Assembly: GCF_000746025.2 (NCBI RefSeq)
Contig: NZ_CP045798.1
Location: 1,474,501-1,538,500 of the forward strand
Direction: 5' to 3'
Length of the DNA: 64,000 nucleotides
DNA from: Thermanaerosceptrum fracticalcis
GTDB taxonomy: Bacteria; Bacillota; Peptococcia; DRI-13
In this document: in pieces, positions 42,493 to 51,444 of the stretch
Layout of the letters: the number at the start of each line of letters is the position of its first letter
How positions within the stretch are numbered: position 1 is the stretch's first letter
The notes under the pieces: model-generated
What the model was told of the DNA's origin: nothing
Databases searched by the model: none
What the model saw: only the letters and a program-made list of their open reading frames with translations
Position numbers and translations under genes: made by a program

Positions 42493-43338
42493 ATGCCTAG
42501 AAAACCACGAAACCATATGGAGGGAACTATCTATCATGTTTTGAACCGTGGTAATAACAAAGACAATATCTTTATAGATAAAAAAGATTACCATGTGTTT
42601 CTTAAGTTTTTATGGGAACAAAAAGAAAAGAACAATATCTCTATATTGTGCTATACTCTTATGCCTAATCACTTTCATTTTTTAGTAAAGGTATCCGCCA
42701 TCCCCCTTGGTAAATTCATGCACGGATTACAAAGTAATTATGCCCATTATTTCAATATGAGACACAATAAAGTCGGTAGTCTTTTTCAGGATCGTTATAA
42801 AGCCTTTCACGTAGAGGAAAACCAGTATTTGCTGCAGTTAATTAGATATATCCACCTCAACCCTATGAGAGCAGGACTAGTTGAATTTTTAAGGGATTAC
42901 CCCTGGACAAGTCACCACGATATCCTTCAATTAAAATCAAACCTCATTGACCTGTCGGTTGTTGTTGATCTTTTCGAAACACCTGAAAGAATGTTAAGAA
43001 CCTATCAGCAGTTAGTAGATATAAAAAATGATACCCTTTCATCCCCACCGTATACCCTACCCCTCCCCACCCTGGAACACCTACTTAGGACAGTAAGTGA
43101 CCATCTTAATGTATCACCTAAATCAATTCTCTCTGATTCTCGTATAAAAAACGCCGTATCAGGCCGCCAGCTTTTCTGTCAGTTAGCCTATGAAGAATTT
43201 CATTATACCAGAAATGAATTATCAGGCTTTTTAGATATAAGCTTATCAGGAATTAGTAGATACCTCGATACCAAAAATAAATCCAATGATAAAACAAAGG
43301 AATTAGCCAGTATTGTTAAGAGAATGTTAAATAGTTGA
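42493..43338 (+). CDS. REP-associated tyrosine transposase (IS200-like, RAYT)
   Basis: Y1 HUH transposase of 281 residues. HFH motif at 60-62 (LMPNHFHFLV), NRGNNKDNIF near residue 18, and the catalytic Tyr region YLLQLIRYIHLNPMRAGLV near 112-130. The C-terminal 90 residues hold a helix-turn-helix similar to the DnaA/Chr initiator C-terminal type (SGRQLFCQLAYEEFHY). GGGAGG upstream of the ATG. The last codons (MLNS-stop) lie within the right-hand repeat, so the mobile repeat encodes the protein end. Confidence 0.9.
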   Translation: MPRKPRNHMEGTIYHVLNRGNNKDNIFIDKKDYHVFLKFLWEQKEKNNISILCYTLMPNHFHFLVKVSAIPLGKFMHGLQSNYAHYFNMRHNKVGSLFQDRYKAFHVEENQYLLQLIRYIHLNPMRAGLVEFLRDYPWTSHHDILQLKSNLIDLSVVVDLFETPERMLRTYQQLVDIKNDTLSSPPYTLPLPTLEHLLRTVSDHLNVSPKSILSDSRIKNAVSGRQLFCQLAYEEFHYTRNELSGFLDISLSGISRYLDTKNKSNDKTKELASIVKRMLNS

Positions 43339-43373
43339 GGTGCCAAGCACCTCAACTACAACTATTTAACATT
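43323..43373. repeat. REP-like palindrome, right of the transposase
   Basis: Outer arms AATGTTAAATAGTTG (43323-43337) and complement 43359-43373, inner GAGGTGC-CAA-GCACCTC. Contains the stop codon of the transposase. Confidence 0.8.
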
Positions 43374-43513
43374 TAGGGGGAGGCTTGACAGAGAAGGTTG
43401 GTGGTCTGACCTTTGTGAAATCAGGCACTTCTCTCAATTGTCCTATCATATCACATAAGCAGGAGGTGAAAGAAACCGCACTAGCGGCTTCAATTATAAG
43501 GAGATGGGCATTC

Positions 43514-44329
43514 ATGATGAAATCATGGCAGGGTATCATTCATTATCCTTTGGGAGAAAGAGGTTTAAAACCCAGAAGAAGCGGGATAACCATGGTCATT
43601 GATAAAGGACTGGGAATGAGAGAATTAAAAGACCTCCTGGAGGTAGCCGGAAACTACCTGGATTTTCTCAAACTCGGTTTTGGCACACCTGCCCTTTACA
43701 GTGAAGAATATTTAAAGGCTAAGATTGATCTTTGCCGTAAATATGATGTTAAGATCTACCCGGGCGGTACCTTTATGGAGGTAGCCTTACTGCAGGGTCG
43801 CTATGAAGCCTTTTTGACACGTATTAAAGAACTGGGGTTCAATACCATAGAAATATCCGACGGCACCATTACCCTTGACCATAAAATACGCCAGTACTGT
43901 ATAAAACGAGCCGCCGGTGAAGGACTGACGGTACTTACAGAATTAGGCAAAAAGGATGCTAAGGTAAATCCTGACATTAGTGATTTACTCAAACAAGCAG
44001 ATCATGATCTTGCGGCAGGCGCCTGGAAAGTCATCATGGAAGCCCGGGAAAGCGGAAAAGGTATTGGTATATATGATATGAATGGTGAAATATTGGAAGA
44101 GAAACTGGAAGATTTCATCATGGGCATAGGAGACCTAACCTCTATTATTTGGGAAGCACCCCTGAAGAATCAACAAGTGGAGATGATAACCCGTTTTGGC
44201 TCAGACGTGAACCTGGGTAATATCCAGCCCAATGAATTGATGTCCCTGGAAGCCCTTCGCACCGGATTGCGCGGCGACACCTTACGCCTTGTTCTCCGCC
44301 AGCAGGAGGCAGCCATCGTTGGTAAATAG
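43514..44329 (+). CDS. comA: phosphosulfolactate synthase (ComA family)
   Basis: Adds sulfite to phosphoenolpyruvate to give (2R)-phosphosulfolactate; TIM-barrel protein of 271 residues. Family signatures: KPRRSGITMVIDKGLG, FLKLGFGT, YPGGTFMEVA, FNTIEISDGTI and GSDVNLGNI. The ATG at 43514 has AAGGAG nine bases upstream; a frame extension to 43385 is unlike the family. Followed 17 bases later by comB. In spore-formers the pair can make 3-sulfolactate for spores; in methanogens it starts coenzyme M synthesis. Confidence 0.9.
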   Translation: MMKSWQGIIHYPLGERGLKPRRSGITMVIDKGLGMRELKDLLEVAGNYLDFLKLGFGTPALYSEEYLKAKIDLCRKYDVKIYPGGTFMEVALLQGRYEAFLTRIKELGFNTIEISDGTITLDHKIRQYCIKRAAGEGLTVLTELGKKDAKVNPDISDLLKQADHDLAAGAWKVIMEARESGKGIGIYDMNGEILEEKLEDFIMGIGDLTSIIWEAPLKNQQVEMITRFGSDVNLGNIQPNELMSLEALRTGLRGDTLRLVLRQQEAAIVGK

Positions 44330-44346
44330 TATGGAGGAGGTTTCGT

Positions 44347-45108
44347 GTGGAAATCCATATCGGTTTTACAGCCCAGTCTATTACTACCCAGCTCATAGAA
44401 AACAAACTGGTAGTCATTCTTGATATTTTCCGGGCTACCAGTACAATCACCACAGCCCTGGCCCATGGAGCAGGCGCCGTTTATCCTGTATCTTCCGTGG
44501 AGGAAGCCTACCGTTTAAAGAACATTTATCCCGAAGCTCTTTTGGGTGGTGAAGAAAACAGTGATAAAATTACGGGCTTTGACCTGGGTAATTCCCCGCT
44601 GGAATATATACCGGATCTAGTAAGCGGGCGAAAAATCATCCTTTGTACCACCAATGGCACAAAGGCCATTTGTAACTCCTCGGGTGCAAAGGATATCTAT
44701 ATTGGCTCTTTCCTTAACGCTTCAGCTTTGGTAAGAAAAATACTTGATCAGAATCTTGACATATATTTGGCCTGTGCCGGTACGAAAGCTACTTATTCCT
44801 TGGAAGATACCTGCTGTGCAGGATATCTCATCAAGCTCCTAAGTCAATGGCTTACGCCTAAATTAAGCGACGCTGCTTTGGGAGCACTGGCCCTCTACCA
44901 AGCCTATGCAGAAAACCTGCCTTTTCATTTAAGTAAATCCCGGAACGGTCAGGTCCTGCAAGCCAAAGGACGCTGGGCTGACATTGAATACTGCTGCTTA
45001 AGAAATAAGTTGGCCGCTGTGCCGATTTACAGAGAAGGAATAATTTCAGTGACCGGAGTCCAGTGTCCGGTATTAAGTTTACCTACATTCGTAAACCGTA
45101 AACCCTGA
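44347..45108 (+). CDS. comB: 2-phosphosulfolactate phosphatase (ComB family)
   Basis: Removes phosphate from phosphosulfolactate; 253 residues. Signatures: VVILDIFRATSTITTALAHG near residue 22, GGEENSDKITGFDLGNSP, and LCTTNGTKAI. GTG start at 44347 with GGAGGAGG six bases upstream. Coupled to comA. No comC/D/E in the window, so free sulfolactate is the likeliest product here. Confidence 0.9.
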   Translation: MEIHIGFTAQSITTQLIENKLVVILDIFRATSTITTALAHGAGAVYPVSSVEEAYRLKNIYPEALLGGEENSDKITGFDLGNSPLEYIPDLVSGRKIILCTTNGTKAICNSSGAKDIYIGSFLNASALVRKILDQNLDIYLACAGTKATYSLEDTCCAGYLIKLLSQWLTPKLSDAALGALALYQAYAENLPFHLSKSRNGQVLQAKGRWADIEYCCLRNKLAAVPIYREGIISVTGVQCPVLSLPTFVNRKP

Positions 45109-45212
45109 ACAGTGAACAGTTTTAAAAAAATTTCCCTACCGGATCATATTTACAGTTCACGGTTAACTGTTAACGGTTCACATTAAAAATTACTGCCAAC
45201 TCCCAGCTAGCA
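45095..45212. repeat. repeat-rich spacer after comB
   Basis: Contains CAGTGAACAG, GTTCACGGTTAACTGTTAAC and CTGCCAACTCCCAGCTAGCA, members of the same families seen near 12244, 33226 and 39890. Confidence 0.55.
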
Positions 45213-45277
45213 ACTAACCAAAAGTGGGCTTTTTGAACATAAAAAGACTGCCGACATTATACTTTGTCGACAGTCTG

Positions 45278-45304
45278 AGAGCAGGATTTAAATTCCTGCT
45301 CTTA
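45278..45304 (-). terminator. terminator of the 48-aa coiled gene
   Basis: AGAGCAGGA/TCCTGCTCT nine-base stem starting at the stop codon of the minus-strand small gene; a second hairpin (GACTG..CAGTC, 45247-45276) follows. Confidence 0.6.
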
Positions 45305-45448
45305 TTTCTTTAAATAGTCCAGTATTTTTTCTAAGTTTGCACACCGCTCATTCAGAAAACTATAACACTTACTGCCTGGATGGACTTCTGCCAAATGGGA
45401 CTTAAGAACCTCTATCTCGCTCTTTAGCAGGCTTATAATTTGCTCCAT
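45302..45448 (-). CDS. small helical protein, 48 aa, Spo0E-like in size only
   Basis: MEQIISLLKSEIEVLKSHLA start and NLEKILDYLKK end, two heptad-like helices around a turn (EVHPGSKCYSF). GAGGGGG is upstream of the ATG and a terminator follows, supporting a real gene. It resembles Spo0E-type phosphatases in length and hairpin design but lacks the SQELD signature, so I leave it unnamed. Confidence 0.55.
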   Translation of the reverse strand: MEQIISLLKSEIEVLKSHLAEVHPGSKCYSFLNERCANLEKILDYLKK

Positions 45449-45514
45449 ACTAAACAACCCCCTCTGCATATCTCATTCACTTTTATATTAGCTTTTCTTT
45501 ATCTAAAGTCCTGC

Positions 45515-46642
45515 TTACTTTGCCAAAAGATCCACCAAACTTTCTAACTCAAGGAAATGACGCTCCGTAGCAGGGTCTGTTAAAACATTAAGGGGTCCTT
45601 GTTTTTCCCTTTTAGCCTGCTCATTACGGTAATAAAATTCTACCTTAACGTTATATTCCTTACAGTCCGGATTTTCTCCAATTTCAACGGGTTCCATTTT
45701 TTCCAGGGCAATAGATGCAATCTCCTGTACAAGTTTACGGGAAGCGGAATTGATATCATTACCTTTTGCCGACAACAATCCTAAGGCCAAAAGTCTCTCA
45801 TCCCCCTGATCCAGAGCCGTCAAAACAAGATTGATGATTTGTTCGGGACTGGCCTTATTAAACAAGTACTCCGGCCTGCCGGCGGCTTTCCAGACCATCA
45901 TCTGATGAGCCAAATCCACTTTCCCGCTTTTATGGACACGGCTTTGTAAAAAATGAATACAGAAGTGCCCCCGGAAATCATTCCCCTGGATCTTACCGCT
46001 GCCATGGGGCATACCATTCATAGATGCTGCAATCTTACGCCCCCCTATCTCTACGACCACAGCCCGGCGTTGCCAGGACCAGCGTCCCTTGTACACTTCT
46101 TTTAAAACTTGAGTATCCCGGGCCGTAAGGGGCTGGACATCAGCATGAAAAGTACCCCCGCGCCGTTCTCCTTGAAAACTTTTGTCCGTTTCAACATCGG
46201 TAATAACAGCAAGGGTATAGCGGGGGAAAATTTCCTTTACTTCATCCCATTCCAAAGGCGCTCCAAAAGGAGTAGATTTATGGAGTTCTTTAATTTTGGC
46301 ATGTAAGTATTCCTGTAATTCAGGTGTTGATGTCAGCCCTTCTCCTGTTTCTTCTCTAAACAGTGCGGAAGGGTCATCCAGATAGTAGTTGTTTATTTTC
46401 TTATTTTTAGTCAAGGTCAGTTTGTAGCGGTAAGGTTTGAGGGCAAGCTCTTTTTGCGGTATGGATTTCTCGACTTCTTTTAAGAAAAAATTGATCTCTT
46501 CTTTTCCGCCCACCCCTAAACTCCCCGGGTACTCCAAGGAGTTTAACGTGATCGCCCAATCCCCCTGCTCCCAGCTAAACCAAAACCAGGTTCCAGATAT
46601 GAGTAAAACTAGGATTAATAATGATACAAGCCATCTGACCAT
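45515..46642 (-). CDS. membrane-anchored secreted protein of unknown function
   Basis: 375 residues with an N-terminal signal-anchor (WLVSLLILVLLISGTWFWF) and the rest outside. The region near 215-260 has MNGMPHGSGKIQGNDFRGHF followed by CIHF, SRVH and DLAHQMMVWKA; the His/Cys pattern recalls a Firmicute peptidoglycan-associated domain, possibly catalytic. An N-terminal EINFFLKEVEKSIPQ segment and a charged C-terminus flank it. Single gene. Confidence 0.6.
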   Translation of the reverse strand: MVRWLVSLLILVLLISGTWFWFSWEQGDWAITLNSLEYPGSLGVGGKEEINFFLKEVEKSIPQKELALKPYRYKLTLTKNKKINNYYLDDPSALFREETGEGLTSTPELQEYLHAKIKELHKSTPFGAPLEWDEVKEIFPRYTLAVITDVETDKSFQGERRGGTFHADVQPLTARDTQVLKEVYKGRWSWQRRAVVVEIGGRKIAASMNGMPHGSGKIQGNDFRGHFCIHFLQSRVHKSGKVDLAHQMMVWKAAGRPEYLFNKASPEQIINLVLTALDQGDERLLALGLLSAKGNDINSASRKLVQEIASIALEKMEPVEIGENPDCKEYNVKVEFYYRNEQAKREKQGPLNVLTDPATERHFLELESLVDLLAK

Positions 46643-46821
46643 ACCATCACCACTTCACCAGAATTTTCTTGCGAATGGGAAAATTACACTCTTTGTATTA
46701 TAACTATGAAACGAACTAAAGATTATGAGGGTTAAAGCTTAACCGGCAAAAGGCCATTATCAATAAATATTTATTTTCCTTTTTGAATATAGTAAAATAT
46801 ATAGAAAATACATATATAATC

Positions 46822-46850
46822 AAATCCCGTTCTGACGAACGGGATTTTTT
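46822..46850 (+). terminator. terminator-like hairpin upstream of prpR-like fragment
   Basis: AATCCCGTTC-TGAC-GAACGGGATT followed by TTTT. The same stem with another loop recurs at 51959-51990. No plus-strand gene precedes it closely, so it may attenuate the downstream gene. Confidence 0.65.
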
Positions 46851-46897
46851 AGAATAACAAAACCTTCCCCAAGTCATTAAATTAAAGAGGTGTTATT

Positions 46898-47251
46898 GTG
46901 AAACCTATTCTGCTTCTCGCTCCCTACAAAGAAATGGTTACGCTGGCCGAAAAAGTAACGGCAGGCGCCCATGATGTAGAAGTACGTTTAGGTTTATTAG
47001 ACCAGGCTGTGAAAATAGCCCGGGAAGCTGAGCAAATGGGTGTTGAAGCCATCATTTCCAGAGGAGGAGCAGCGCTGGCCATCCAAAAAGCTAATCTAAC
47101 AGCGCCTGTAGTAGAAATCCCCGTTTCGCCCTACGATATGTTAAATGCCCTGCATCGCGCAAAAAAATTCGGCAAAAATGTGGCCGTGATCGGTTTCGAT
47201 AATATTATCCGGGGTGTGGAAAATCTGGGCAATGTTGAATTCACTGCATAA
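46898..47251 (+). pseudogene. truncated PrpR-type sensor domain
   Basis: 117 residues matching the first part of the PrpR N-terminal domain, the ligand-sensing part of some sigma-54 activators: EVRLGLLDQAVKIAREAEQM and AIISRGGAALAIQKANLTAP, then VVEIPVSPYDMLNAL and VAVIGFDNIIRG. The domain is usually longer and followed by PAS, AAA+ and HTH domains; here it stops at 47251 and an IS1182-type gene follows. GAGGTG precedes the GTG start. Could be expressed as a solitary sensor, but truncation is the simpler reading. Confidence 0.65.
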
Positions 47252-47397
47252 ACCACAAAAAAACACCTCATTAAACCTTGACAACTTAACACTGCAACCA
47301 ATTTAAGGGAAATTTCGATGGGTGATATACGCTTATGCGTTGTATTTTACTTAAAAACCACCTTGACTATGCCTGTTTCCTTGGCTTTTTACTCCTT

Positions 47398-48807
47398 TCA
47401 GCTAAAAATGGGCACAGGTATCCCGTTCGACGGTTCATTGGAATATTTTGGTTTATAACCGCCTTGCAAGTATTTGATAAACCGCTTGATGTTTTGCACA
47501 GTTACTTTCAATCCACATACTACCGTGCTTTTTGCTTTTCCACGGACATTAAGCTTGTCCAGACCCGCACGCTTCAACGCGGAATTGCTCCCTTCGATTC
47601 CTGCGCGCTTGCCGGTATTCTCTTTTTTGTTTGATTTCATTTTTTCGCGTTCCCGGCCGGTATTCACTGCCTTGAGGCTGATGCGGACGACGCAGTCCTT
47701 GGCTTGCTTTTTACTGTAGCATTGTTCACCAAACTCACAGTTGGCACAGGCTTCATGAGAAAAGTGAGCTACCGTTTGTCCACCGCTCACTCCGGCATGG
47801 GTGGGAATCTGACCTCCCGGGCATTTATTAATCACATTTGTAGTTTCATCTATGTCAAATTCGGTTGCGGGAATTTTCTTTGTAGGTTCCGTTCCGCTCA
47901 TGTTGGTCAGGTGAATTTTTATTCCGTTTTCCGCTGCGGTTTGATGGACATCTTCAGAGTGGAAGCCACCATCCACATACATGTCGGTACAGCCGGTGTT
48001 TTCACGGATTTTCTTGAGACGGTCCTGCAGGATTTCTACTTCGCTGGTGTTGTTGGGGACGACGGTGTAATCGGTGATGAGCTGAAAGGGGTTTTGCTTG
48101 TCACAGGTTTCGGATATTTCCAGCACATAACCGCTTTGGCTCACATTCCCTTCCCGGCGATAGGTGGCATCTTCATCATATGCTGACTGGAGGGAGCCGG
48201 AGGGGATTTCCTTCTTGGGCTTAGGGATAAGTTTTTCGCTTCCGGCTTCGGTTGTGGATTGTTCGGCCAGAAAACGTTTGAGAATCCTCGCTTCTTCCGA
48301 CTCCTGCATTCCAGGCTCTACTTCCAGTATAGAAAGCGCTTCCTTACAAAGGTTTAAAAGCAGCGTGAGTCTGCTGTCCCCTTCCTGTGCTTTGGTGCGA
48401 TAGAGGACATCGGTTTTGAAGTCGGGCTCCAGCGCTTTGGAAAGCGCTTCTGTACGCTTCTCTTTAGGTATCGCTTTGACGGCCTTGACCAGTACGTCAT
48501 AAGCCAGCGACATCCGCCCGGCCTTCTTGATGTTGCTCATGAAAAGTGTAGTGTCTGTCCTTTGTTCCTCCAGCGTTATTCCGGTTTTTTCGGAAAAGTT
48601 GTGAAGCAGTTTGATGAACTGGCCGAATAAGAGATCGTCCTTACCGGGGTTCTCCAGACAGTACTGACAGACTCTTTCTCTGAAATAGTAGAGGGTTCTT
48701 TCGGCAAGGTTTGTAGCGCAAACAGTCTCAGGAGTCTCCCTGGAACGTATCACAAAGTTAATTTGGCCCTTTATGTTAATTTTAATTGTCGACTTGATGC
48801 TTATCAC
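47398..48807 (-). CDS. IS1182-type transposase, possibly 5'-truncated
   Basis: DDE transposase of 469 residues from a GTG with no good ribosome site. IS1182-type blocks: AERTLYYFRERV, RTDTTLFMSNIKKAGRM, DGGFHSEDV (second catalytic Asp region), CANCEFGEQC and the C-terminal GIEGSNSALKRAG with the Glu, followed by GLDKLNVRGKA. A full DUF772-like N-terminus is not evident, so the first part may be lost. Clear terminal inverted repeats were not found by eye. Only one copy in the window. Confidence 0.8.
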   Translation of the reverse strand: MISIKSTIKINIKGQINFVIRSRETPETVCATNLAERTLYYFRERVCQYCLENPGKDDLLFGQFIKLLHNFSEKTGITLEEQRTDTTLFMSNIKKAGRMSLAYDVLVKAVKAIPKEKRTEALSKALEPDFKTDVLYRTKAQEGDSRLTLLLNLCKEALSILEVEPGMQESEEARILKRFLAEQSTTEAGSEKLIPKPKKEIPSGSLQSAYDEDATYRREGNVSQSGYVLEISETCDKQNPFQLITDYTVVPNNTSEVEILQDRLKKIRENTGCTDMYVDGGFHSEDVHQTAAENGIKIHLTNMSGTEPTKKIPATEFDIDETTNVINKCPGGQIPTHAGVSGGQTVAHFSHEACANCEFGEQCYSKKQAKDCVVRISLKAVNTGREREKMKSNKKENTGKRAGIEGSNSALKRAGLDKLNVRGKAKSTVVCGLKVTVQNIKRFIKYLQGGYKPKYSNEPSNGIPVPIFS

Positions 48808-48906
48808 TTATATTCCGCAAATAGTAATGTTCTTGCCTAATCTGATGAAATAACCCGTTATATTTTTTAATATGGAAAATGAAAATTTAGTCTTAGGAGG
48901 GTTAAC

Positions 48907-50169
48907 ATGTCTGAAGTAACTAACATAAAGCTGAAATATGGGAATGATTACCATACAGTCTCTGTCCCCACGAAAAATATTATGGATATTATTATCCCGG
49001 AAGACCTGCCCGGTGTACCTGATCAAATGGAAGAAGTCAGGCGTGCTTTACGTGAACCCATAGAATCAGAACCCCTTTCGGTTCTGGCCAAAGGTAAAGA
49101 AAATGTGGTTATTCTCTGCAGTGACATCACCAGGCCATCCCCCAGCTACCTGTTAGTTCCTCCTATCCTGGAAGAGCTCAACACCGCAGGGGTGACAGAT
49201 GACAAGATTACTGTTGTGTTCGGTTTAGGCTATCACCGGCCCCATACTGAGGAAGAAAAGAAAAAGCTGATAGGGGAAGAAGTCTATCGCCGGGTAAAAT
49301 GCATAGACCATGACCGTAATAACTGTGTCTATCTGGGCCAGTCTTCCCGGGGTACACCGATTTGGGTTTTCGAGCCAGTAGCCAAAACTGACCTGATTAT
49401 CGGTACTGCTAACCTGGAATTTCACTACAAGGCCGGTTACAGCGGTGGAGACAAAGCCTTGATGCCCGGTGTCTGTAGTAAAGAAACAATCCAGGCTAAC
49501 CATGTGATGATGATTCGTCCCGGAACCATGCCGGGCAAAGCCGACGGTAATCCCATGCGGGAAGATATTGAAGAAATCGGCAGAATTGCCGGTGTGAAGT
49601 TTATTGTGAACCCCGTTCTTAACTCCAATAAAGAAATAGTGAAATGTGTGGCAGGTCATCCTGTCAAGGCTCACCGCGAAGGCTGCAAATATATCGATAT
49701 GATGTATAAACGTTCTATCCCGGAAAAGGCGGACATCGTCATCTGCTGCCCGGGCGGGCATCCCAAAGACATCAACCTCTACCAGGCCCAAAAGGGTTTT
49801 GAAAATGCCAGTTATGCCGTAAAAGACGGCGGTATCATCATACTTTTTGCCAAATGCGGTGAAATGCTGGGGGAAAAGACCTTCGAAGACTGGATGTTTA
49901 GAGCCACTTCTGTTGATGACCCCGTTAACTGGATTCAGGAAGAGTTCGTCCTGGGAGCCCACAAGGCTGTGGTTATCTGTCTGGTCCTGCAGAAAAAGAA
50001 GGCCTATCTCATCTCTGACATTCCCGATGACATCACCAGGAAGTGTTTCTTTGAACCTGCAAAGTCCGTAGAAGAAGCTCTGGAGAAAGCTCTGGCAAAA
50101 ATGGGACCTGAAGCTAAAATCCTGGTAATGCCCTATGCCAACTCGACCTTACCCTTCGTGGAAGAATAG
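48907..50169 (+). CDS. LarA-family nickel-pincer racemase
   Basis: 420 residues, LarA superfamily, enzymes that racemise or epimerise 2-hydroxy acids with the nickel-pincer (NPN) cofactor. Motifs: CSDITRPSP near residue 72, GLGYHRPHT near 106, and the cofactor-binding Lys in YSGGDKALMPG near 183. AGGAGGG before the ATG. No larB/C/E maturation genes nearby. Position before aconitase-type subunits suggests the substrate is a hydroxy di- or tri-acid rather than lactate; this is inference. Confidence 0.88.
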   Translation: MSEVTNIKLKYGNDYHTVSVPTKNIMDIIIPEDLPGVPDQMEEVRRALREPIESEPLSVLAKGKENVVILCSDITRPSPSYLLVPPILEELNTAGVTDDKITVVFGLGYHRPHTEEEKKKLIGEEVYRRVKCIDHDRNNCVYLGQSSRGTPIWVFEPVAKTDLIIGTANLEFHYKAGYSGGDKALMPGVCSKETIQANHVMMIRPGTMPGKADGNPMREDIEEIGRIAGVKFIVNPVLNSNKEIVKCVAGHPVKAHREGCKYIDMMYKRSIPEKADIVICCPGGHPKDINLYQAQKGFENASYAVKDGGIIILFAKCGEMLGEKTFEDWMFRATSVDDPVNWIQEEFVLGAHKAVVICLVLQKKKAYLISDIPDDITRKCFFEPAKSVEEALEKALAKMGPEAKILVMPYANSTLPFVEE

Positions 50170-50180
50170 GAGGAGAAACA

Positions 50181-51443
50181 ATGCACGCCATAGAAAAAAT
50201 CCTAGCCAGAGCTTCCGGAAAAGATACAGTAACCACTGGGGAAATTGTCAAAGCCAAGGTTGACTTTGCCGAAGTTAATGACCTGTACCTGCAAACCATC
50301 TATTCTTTTTATGAGATGGGCGGCAAGAAAGTCTGGGATAAGGACAAATTATGTTTTGTTTTTGACCACTATGCCCCGGCCCCTACCATAAAATCAGCCC
50401 AGATTCACAAAGAAATGCGCCAGTTTGTCCAGGAACAGGGGTTAACCCATCATTTCGATATCAATACGGGAGTTTGTCATCAGGTCATGCCGGAAGCAGG
50501 CGTAGTCTGGCCTGGAATGATTCTGGTGGCTACCGATTCCCATACCACAACCCACGGGGCTTTCGGAGCTTTTGGCACAGGTGTGGGAGCTACCGATATG
50601 GCCACCATTATGATTTCGGGTGAACTCTGGTTCAGAGTGCCGGAAATTATTAAGATTGAAATCAACGGCCAATTGCCAGAGGGCGTCATGGCCAAGGATG
50701 TCATCCTCTATATTTTAGGTAAACTGGGCGCCGATGCTGCTGTCTACAAAGCCATTGAATTCTGTGGCAGCTATGTGGAAAACCTTGGTGTTGCAGAAAG
50801 AATGGTTATCTGTAACATGGCGGTAGAAATGGGTGCCAAAACAGCATATATGGTGCCAAATCAACAGGTCCTGGAGTATGTAAAAGCTAGAACTAATCGT
50901 CCTTTCGATATCTTAGAAACCGATCCGGATTTTAAATATGCCGAAAGTTATGTCTTTGATATAAGTCAACTATCACCTCAAGTGGCCGTACCCCATAGTG
51001 TGGACAATGTTGTCCCTATTGAAGAAGCCCCTTCCGTGAAAGTAGACCAGGCCTTCATTGGAGCCTGCACCGGGGGACGTGTGGAGGACATTAAAGCGGC
51101 AGCCGATCTTTTAAGGGGGAAAAAAATCCATCCCCATACCAGGCTGGTGGTAATTCCCGCCTCCAATGAGGTTTTCCTGGAAGCAAACAAACTGGGTTAT
51201 GTGGAGGACCTGATCAAAGCAGGGGCTACTTTTTCTACACCCGGCTGCGGCCCTTGCTTAGGTGCCCATGAAGGCGTTCTGGCCTCCGGTGAGGTTTGTG
51301 TTACCGCTTCTAACCGTAACTTTCCCGGACGGATGGGCAGTACAGGCGCTTCTGTCTACCTGGCTTCTCCTGCTACCGCTGCTGCCGCTGCCCTTACAGG
51401 TCACCTGGTTGATCCAAGAACTATAAACAAGGGGGTAGAATAA
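50181..51443 (+). CDS. aconitase-superfamily hydro-lyase large subunit (LeuC/HacA type)
   Basis: [4Fe-4S] hydro-lyase large subunit of 420 residues. Cluster cysteines lie in IGACTGGR near residue 294 and TPGCGPCLG near 355; VATDSHTTTHGAFGAFG near 113 and TASNRNFPGRMGS near 372 are substrate-binding signatures. It belongs to the LeuC/HacA group but the context (LarA, FAH protein, no leuA/leuB) argues against leucine synthesis. AGGAGG upstream. Coupled with the small subunit two bases downstream. Confidence 0.88.
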   Translation: MHAIEKILARASGKDTVTTGEIVKAKVDFAEVNDLYLQTIYSFYEMGGKKVWDKDKLCFVFDHYAPAPTIKSAQIHKEMRQFVQEQGLTHHFDINTGVCHQVMPEAGVVWPGMILVATDSHTTTHGAFGAFGTGVGATDMATIMISGELWFRVPEIIKIEINGQLPEGVMAKDVILYILGKLGADAAVYKAIEFCGSYVENLGVAERMVICNMAVEMGAKTAYMVPNQQVLEYVKARTNRPFDILETDPDFKYAESYVFDISQLSPQVAVPHSVDNVVPIEEAPSVKVDQAFIGACTGGRVEDIKAAADLLRGKKIHPHTRLVVIPASNEVFLEANKLGYVEDLIKAGATFSTPGCGPCLGAHEGVLASGEVCVTASNRNFPGRMGSTGASVYLASPATAAAAALTGHLVDPRTINKGVE

Positions 51444-51444
51444 G

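Larger units (their letters stand above)
42350..43373 (+). mobile_element. REP-associated tyrosine transposase unit with flanking palindromes
   Basis: The transposase gene is bracketed by direct repeats of about 37 bp (CAGTATTGTTAAGAxAATGTTA, then TTAG-type palindrome) beginning at 42350 and 43308. Each ends in a palindrome centred on GGTGCC..GGCACC. A third palindrome lies far away at 55354-55398. Confidence 0.75.

Noticed and set aside
45302-45448. Possible Spo0E-family phosphatase.
   Set aside because: Length fits, but the SQELD-type signature is missing, so the gene is left unnamed.
47704-48186. 160-codon plus-strand frame inside the IS1182-type gene.
   Set aside because: Antisense to a recognisable transposase domain and without family features.
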